DNA of 64,000 nucleotides, taken from assembly GCF_041053105.1 (NCBI RefSeq), contig NZ_CP163444.1:4898001-4962000 (forward strand), written 5' to 3'. Source of the DNA: Streptomyces sp. R44. GTDB taxonomy: Bacteria; Actinomycetota; Actinomycetes; Streptomycetales; Streptomycetaceae. Under the pieces are notes generated by a model that did no database searches, was not told the DNA's origin, and saw nothing but the letters and a program-made list of their open reading frames with translations. Each line of letters begins with the position of its first letter. The stretch's first letter is position 1. This document shows positions 60,918 to 64,000 of the stretch, one piece after another. A program made the position numbers and the translations under genes.

Positions 60918-62234
60918 ATGCTCAATGGCATGGCCCAGACAACCGAGACGGTTACTCGTACACCCGCGGGACAGCCCCGTACCCCCCGCATCCACCGCGC
61001 CTGGTTCGTCGCGGCGGTCACCTTCGTCACGATCATCGGCGCCGCGGCCTTCGCCTCCCTGCCGGGCCTGCTGATCGAGCCGCTGCACGAGGAGTTCCAC
61101 TGGTCGCGGGGGACGATCGGCTTCGCCGTCTCGGTGAACCTCGCCCTGTACGGCCTGACGGCGCCGTTCGCCGCCGCCCTGATGGACCGCTTCGGCATCC
61201 GCAGGGTCGTGGCGGTCGCCCTGACGATCATCTCGGCGGGCTCGCTCCTCACCGTCTGGATGACGGCGGCCTGGCAGCTGGTCCTCTTCTGGGGCATCCT
61301 CGTCGGCCTCGGCAGCGGCTCCATGGCCCTCGCCTTCGCGGCGACGGTCACGAACCGCTGGTTCGTGGCGCGGCGGGGACTGGTCACGGGCATCCTCACG
61401 GCGGCCGGCGCCTCGGGCCAGCTGATCTTCCTCCCCCTGCTCTCCTGGCTGGTGGAACAGCACGGCTGGCGCCCGGCCGCCGTCACGGTGTCCCTCGCGG
61501 CCCTCGCGGTGGTGCCCTTCGTCTGGCTGCTGCTCCGGGACCACCCGGCGGACGTCCGGCTGGCCCCGTACGGCGGGGAGTACGTCGAGAAGCCGGCCCC
61601 GGTCACGGGCGCGGCGCGGCGCGCGGTCACGGTCCTCCTCAAGGCTGCCAGCACGGGCCCGTTCTGGCTCCTCGCCGGCTCGTTCGCGATCTGCGGGGCC
61701 TCCACGAACGGCCTGGTCAAGACGCACTTCGTCCCGGCAGCGCACGACCACGGCATGCCGGTCACGGCGGCGGCGGGCCTCCTTGCGGTGATCGGCGTCT
61801 TCGACGTCGTGGGCACGGTCGCCTCGGGCTGGTTCACGGACCGCTTCTCGCCGCGGCGCCTGCTGGCCGTCTACTACGCCCTGCGCGGCATCTCGCTGCT
61901 GTTCCTCCCCATGCTCCTGGCGCCCTCGGTGCACCCGCCGATGCTCTTCTTCATCGTCTTCTACGGCCTGGACTGGGTCGCCACCGTGCCGCCGACGATC
62001 GCCCTGTGCCGCGAGCACTACGGCGAGGACTCGGCGATCGTCTTCGGCTGGGTCCTCGCCTCCCACCAGGTCGGCGCGGCGGCCGTCGCCTTCGCGGGCG
62101 GCGTGGCACGTGACGTCTTCGGCACGTACGACGTCGTCTGGTACGCCTCCGGCGCCCTGTGCGCGGCGGCGGCCCTGATGGCCCTGGTCATCAGCCGACC
62201 CCGGACGGAGCCGGTGTCCCTGGCAGGAGCATGA
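60918..62234 (+). CDS. MFS transporter (monocarboxylate/oxalate-type)
   Basis: 438 residues with 12 membrane helices. Features WFVAAVTFVTIIGAAAFASL, the motif FAAALMDRFGIRRVV near 88 and TNRWFVARRGLVTGILTAAG near 145, like the OFA/monocarboxylate family. Candidate importer for the acid that enters the 48-64 kb pathway. ATG 60918 has GGAGGGAG upstream; ATG 60930 is possible. Confidence 0.85.
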   Translation: MLNGMAQTTETVTRTPAGQPRTPRIHRAWFVAAVTFVTIIGAAAFASLPGLLIEPLHEEFHWSRGTIGFAVSVNLALYGLTAPFAAALMDRFGIRRVVAVALTIISAGSLLTVWMTAAWQLVLFWGILVGLGSGSMALAFAATVTNRWFVARRGLVTGILTAAGASGQLIFLPLLSWLVEQHGWRPAAVTVSLAALAVVPFVWLLLRDHPADVRLAPYGGEYVEKPAPVTGAARRAVTVLLKAASTGPFWLLAGSFAICGASTNGLVKTHFVPAAHDHGMPVTAAAGLLAVIGVFDVVGTVASGWFTDRFSPRRLLAVYYALRGISLLFLPMLLAPSVHPPMLFFIVFYGLDWVATVPPTIALCREHYGEDSAIVFGWVLASHQVGAAAVAFAGGVARDVFGTYDVVWYASGALCAAAALMALVISRPRTEPVSLAGA

Positions 62235-62257
62235 TGACCGTCAGGGGGTGATCGCCG

Positions 62258-62767
62258 ATGAGCGGTCCTGACGGCGGGCGGAGCTTTGCCCGGATGCTGA
62301 GGGTCTCGACGCTGGCCCTGTGCCTGGAGGCCGGGGTGGCCCTGGCGGCGCTGATGACGGTCGGCCTGAGCATGGAGCCGGATCCGGGGGAGGACACCGG
62401 CGGCGGCGGGATGCTCCTGATGGCGCTGCCGTTGCTGGCGGTGGCCGGAGTGCTCGCAGCCTTCGCGGTCTCCGCCGTCCTCGTCCTGCCCGTGGTGCTG
62501 CTCGGCGAGGACCTGGGGGGCAGGTTCGGAGGCCGCCCCGTTTGGTGGCAGCTGTCCCTGGCGGCCCTCGCCGGGACCCTCCTCGCGCCGGTCGGCGGCG
62601 TGTGGGGGTGGGTGGCGGGCGGTGCGGTGCTGGCCGTGGCGGCGCTCCTCACCCGCGCGGCGCGGCGGGGTTACTTCGTGGGGCTGCTTCTCTGGGGCAC
62701 GTTGGCCGTCCTGACGGCCTTCCTGACGGGCGGTCTGATCGTGGACCTGAACCTCATCGACGCCTGA
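62258..62767 (+). CDS. Small membrane protein
   Basis: 169 residues with four to five membrane helices and a central segment GEDLGGRFGGRPVWWQLSL. No family recognised. It follows the MFS gene by 23 bases and may be co-transcribed. ATG 62258. Confidence 0.65.
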   Translation: MSGPDGGRSFARMLRVSTLALCLEAGVALAALMTVGLSMEPDPGEDTGGGGMLLMALPLLAVAGVLAAFAVSAVLVLPVVLLGEDLGGRFGGRPVWWQLSLAALAGTLLAPVGGVWGWVAGGAVLAVAALLTRAARRGYFVGLLLWGTLAVLTAFLTGGLIVDLNLIDA

Positions 62768-62779
62768 CCCGCACGCCCC

Positions 62780-63026
62780 GTGTGGGCAATCGTCCCGCAG
62801 GGCGGGACGGGTGGGCACACGGGACGGCGCCCTTTCGCGGCGCCTCCGCGTTCCGCGCCCTGGCCCGCACCACCTTGCGCGGCGCACGACGTGGTGCGGG
62901 TTCAGGCGCGGGAGCCTAGGCCCGGCAAGGGGCGCCGTCCGTTGTGCCCACCCGTTCCGCCCCTGCGGAACGATTGCCCACAACGGGGTGGGCGCCGCCC
63001 CTTGCGGAACGCCTGCCCACAACGGG
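62780..63026. repeat. Dispersed long-hairpin repeat, copy at 62.8 kb
   Basis: Left end GTGTGGGCAATCGTCCCGC (62780 on); right hairpin GTTGTGCCCACC ... GCGGAACGATTGCCCACAAC (62941-62984); then an extra partial right end to 63026. GGACGGCGCCCT near the left pairs with the matching GGCGCCGTCC near the right. Confidence 0.75.
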
Positions 63027-63635
63027 CTACGCGCTGAAGCGGCCGAAGCGGCCCCGGTGGAACAGCAGCGGCTCGGACTCCTCCTCCGCGCCCAGGCTCT
63101 CCACCCGCCCCACCACGATCAGGTGGTCGCCCCCCGTGTGCACCGCCGTGATCGTGCAGTCGATCCAGGCGGGCGCGCCCGCGAGCCGCGGGGAGCCCGT
63201 CGACGGGGCCGGCCCCCACTCCACGCCCGCGAACTTGTCGGCGCCGCTCACCGCGAAGGACCGGCACAGTTCGACCTGCCCCGCGCCGAGGACGTTGACG
63301 CAGAAGGAGCCCGCCGCCGCGATCCGGGGCCAGGTGGTCGACGTCCGGGCGACCATGAAGGCGACCAGGGGCGGGTCGAGGGAGAGGGAGGCGAAGGACT
63401 GGCAGGCGAAGCCCGCAGGACCGTCCGCGTCGAGGGCCGTCACGATCGTGACGCCGCTGGCGAAGTGCCCGAGGACGCGGCGGAACTCGGCCGCGTCGAC
63501 GGGTGGCCGCTCGTCCTCCCGTACGGCGCGCAGCACCGGCCGGGGCAGTGGTTCCACGGCCGTCGGCGAACCGGCCGCTCTCAGGTGTCGGACGACGGTG
63601 GCCGCCATCCCCGCGTGTCCCATCACACCACTCAT
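63027..63635 (-). CDS. Flavin reductase domain protein
   Basis: 202 residues with the flavin reductase-like fold of two-component monooxygenase partners: FRRVLGHFASGVTIVTALDA, GFACQSFASLSLDPPLVAFM and the VVGRVESLG segment. It supplies reduced FMN/FAD to an oxygenase. ATG 63635 (SGVMGHAG) is taken; ATG 63623 is possible. A perfect regulon operator sits six bases upstream, tying it to the 48-57 kb pathway, although no oxygenase partner is in the window. Confidence 0.88.
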   Translation of the reverse strand: MSGVMGHAGMAATVVRHLRAAGSPTAVEPLPRPVLRAVREDERPPVDAAEFRRVLGHFASGVTIVTALDADGPAGFACQSFASLSLDPPLVAFMVARTSTTWPRIAAAGSFCVNVLGAGQVELCRSFAVSGADKFAGVEWGPAPSTGSPRLAGAPAWIDCTITAVHTGGDHLIVVGRVESLGAEEESEPLLFHRGRFGRFSA

Positions 63636-63640
63636 TGAAA

Positions 63641-63655
63641 CTGACGGTGCGTCAG
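63641..63655. promoter_or_regulatory. Shared operator CTGACG-N3-CGTCAG, flavin reductase copy
   Basis: CTGACGGTGCGTCAG, a perfect palindrome with a 3-base centre, directly upstream of the start codon. Identical half-sites to those at 49652-49666. Confidence 0.65.
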
Positions 63656-63690
63656 ATGGGAAGCCCTCGGGGACGACGGCCACCGATCGC

Positions 63691-64000
63691 CTATCCGGCG
63701 ACCGTCACCGTGGCCCGGGTCCAGGCGACACCCGCCGTGTGCCCGGTCCGGTAGGCCGTCACGCGGACGGTGATCTTCAGCCCGCGCTGGGCCTTCGTCA
63801 GCAGGAACGTCGTCTTCGTGGCCCCGCTGATCGCCCGCCCGTTCGCGTACCACTGGTACGCGTACGAGGTCGGCGCCGGCGTCCACGTACCCCGGTTCAC
63901 GGTGAGCGTCCGCCCGACCCGGACCGTGCCCGTGACGTACGGAACGACCGTCGCCTTCGGCGCGAGACCCACGCCGACGGTGTACGCGCCCGTCGTGTAC
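63691..64000 (-). CDS. Ig-like domain protein, C-terminal part (cut by window edge)
   Basis: The visible frame of about 102 residues runs off the window and ends at 63691. The sequence YVTGTVRVGRTLTVNRGTW followed by YQWYANGRAISGATKTTF and VTAYRTGHTAG is the repeated Ig-like (Big/bacterial) domain found at the ends of secreted actinobacterial proteins. The gene starts outside, so the main domain is unknown. Confidence 0.75.
   Translation of the reverse strand, partial: YTTGAYTVGVGLAPKATVVPYVTGTVRVGRTLTVNRGTWTPAPTSYAYQWYANGRAISGATKTTFLLTKAQRGLKITVRVTAYRTGHTAGVAWTRATVTVAG

Overview
The window is very GC-rich with strong codon bias, frequent GTG starts and genes typical of a streptomycete: an AfsA/ScbR-type butyrolactone locus, a Spo0M homologue, a DtxR/DmdR iron regulator, mycothiol-type DinB proteins, and TTA codons confined to signalling genes. 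The central part (about 24-48 kb: citrate synthase, pdxH, phosphosugar SIS enzyme, DtxR regulator, purU, ECF sigma and anti-sigma genes) looks like conserved Streptomyces chromosome. From memory it resembles the SCO43xx-44xx region of S. coelicolor, which I could not check. I see no phage, IS element, CRISPR array, tRNA, rRNA or classical antibiotic cluster.

Region by region. 0-6.4 kb: a DMT transporter fragment, then a hormone-type signalling locus. This has a ScbR-like receptor divergent from an afsA-like synthase, followed by a standalone LysR DNA-binding domain and a HAD phosphatase in one operon, then a second ScbR-like regulator divergent from a flavin acyl-CoA dehydrogenase-like enzyme. 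6.5-9.5 kb: a small membrane protein behind an unusual operator array, and an FtsX-type permease. 9.8-17.2 kb: an acyl-CoA carboxylase catabolic operon (DinB protein, AtuA-like, carboxyltransferase, biotin carboxylase, acyl-CoA dehydrogenase). 18.9-21.8 kb: a ligase, enoyl-CoA hydratase and TetR operon that shares a 20-base upstream motif with the carboxylase operon. 22-48 kb: mostly core genes (protease, leader peptide plus 2OG oxygenase, citrate synthase, pdxH, PAS/GAF protein, imine-reductase-like enzyme, SIS protein, DtxR, ABC exporter, NsdA-like regulator, PurU, sigma/anti-sigma/antagonist).

48-64 kb is a second catabolic region. An acyl-CoA synthetase, amidohydrolase, two acyl-CoA dehydrogenases, a cyclase-family hydrolase, an SDR, a zinc alcohol dehydrogenase and a flavin reductase are spread over several transcription units. 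Their promoters share a palindrome, CTGACG-N3-CGTCAG, so they probably form one regulon whose repressor is outside the window. Three MFS transporters and a GlxA-type AraC regulator lie between.

The most unusual features are: (1) the afsA/LysR/HAD operon, where the first two genes each carry an early TTA codon; (2) a family of long-hairpin intergenic repeats, one short copy of which lies in frame inside an acyl-CoA dehydrogenase gene; (3) a probable small RNA near 26.6 kb with a 15-base Shine-Dalgarno match and a 12-codon ORF; (4) two separate multi-operon catabolic regulons visible from shared operators. All functions are inferred from sequence reading alone; no searches or folding were run.
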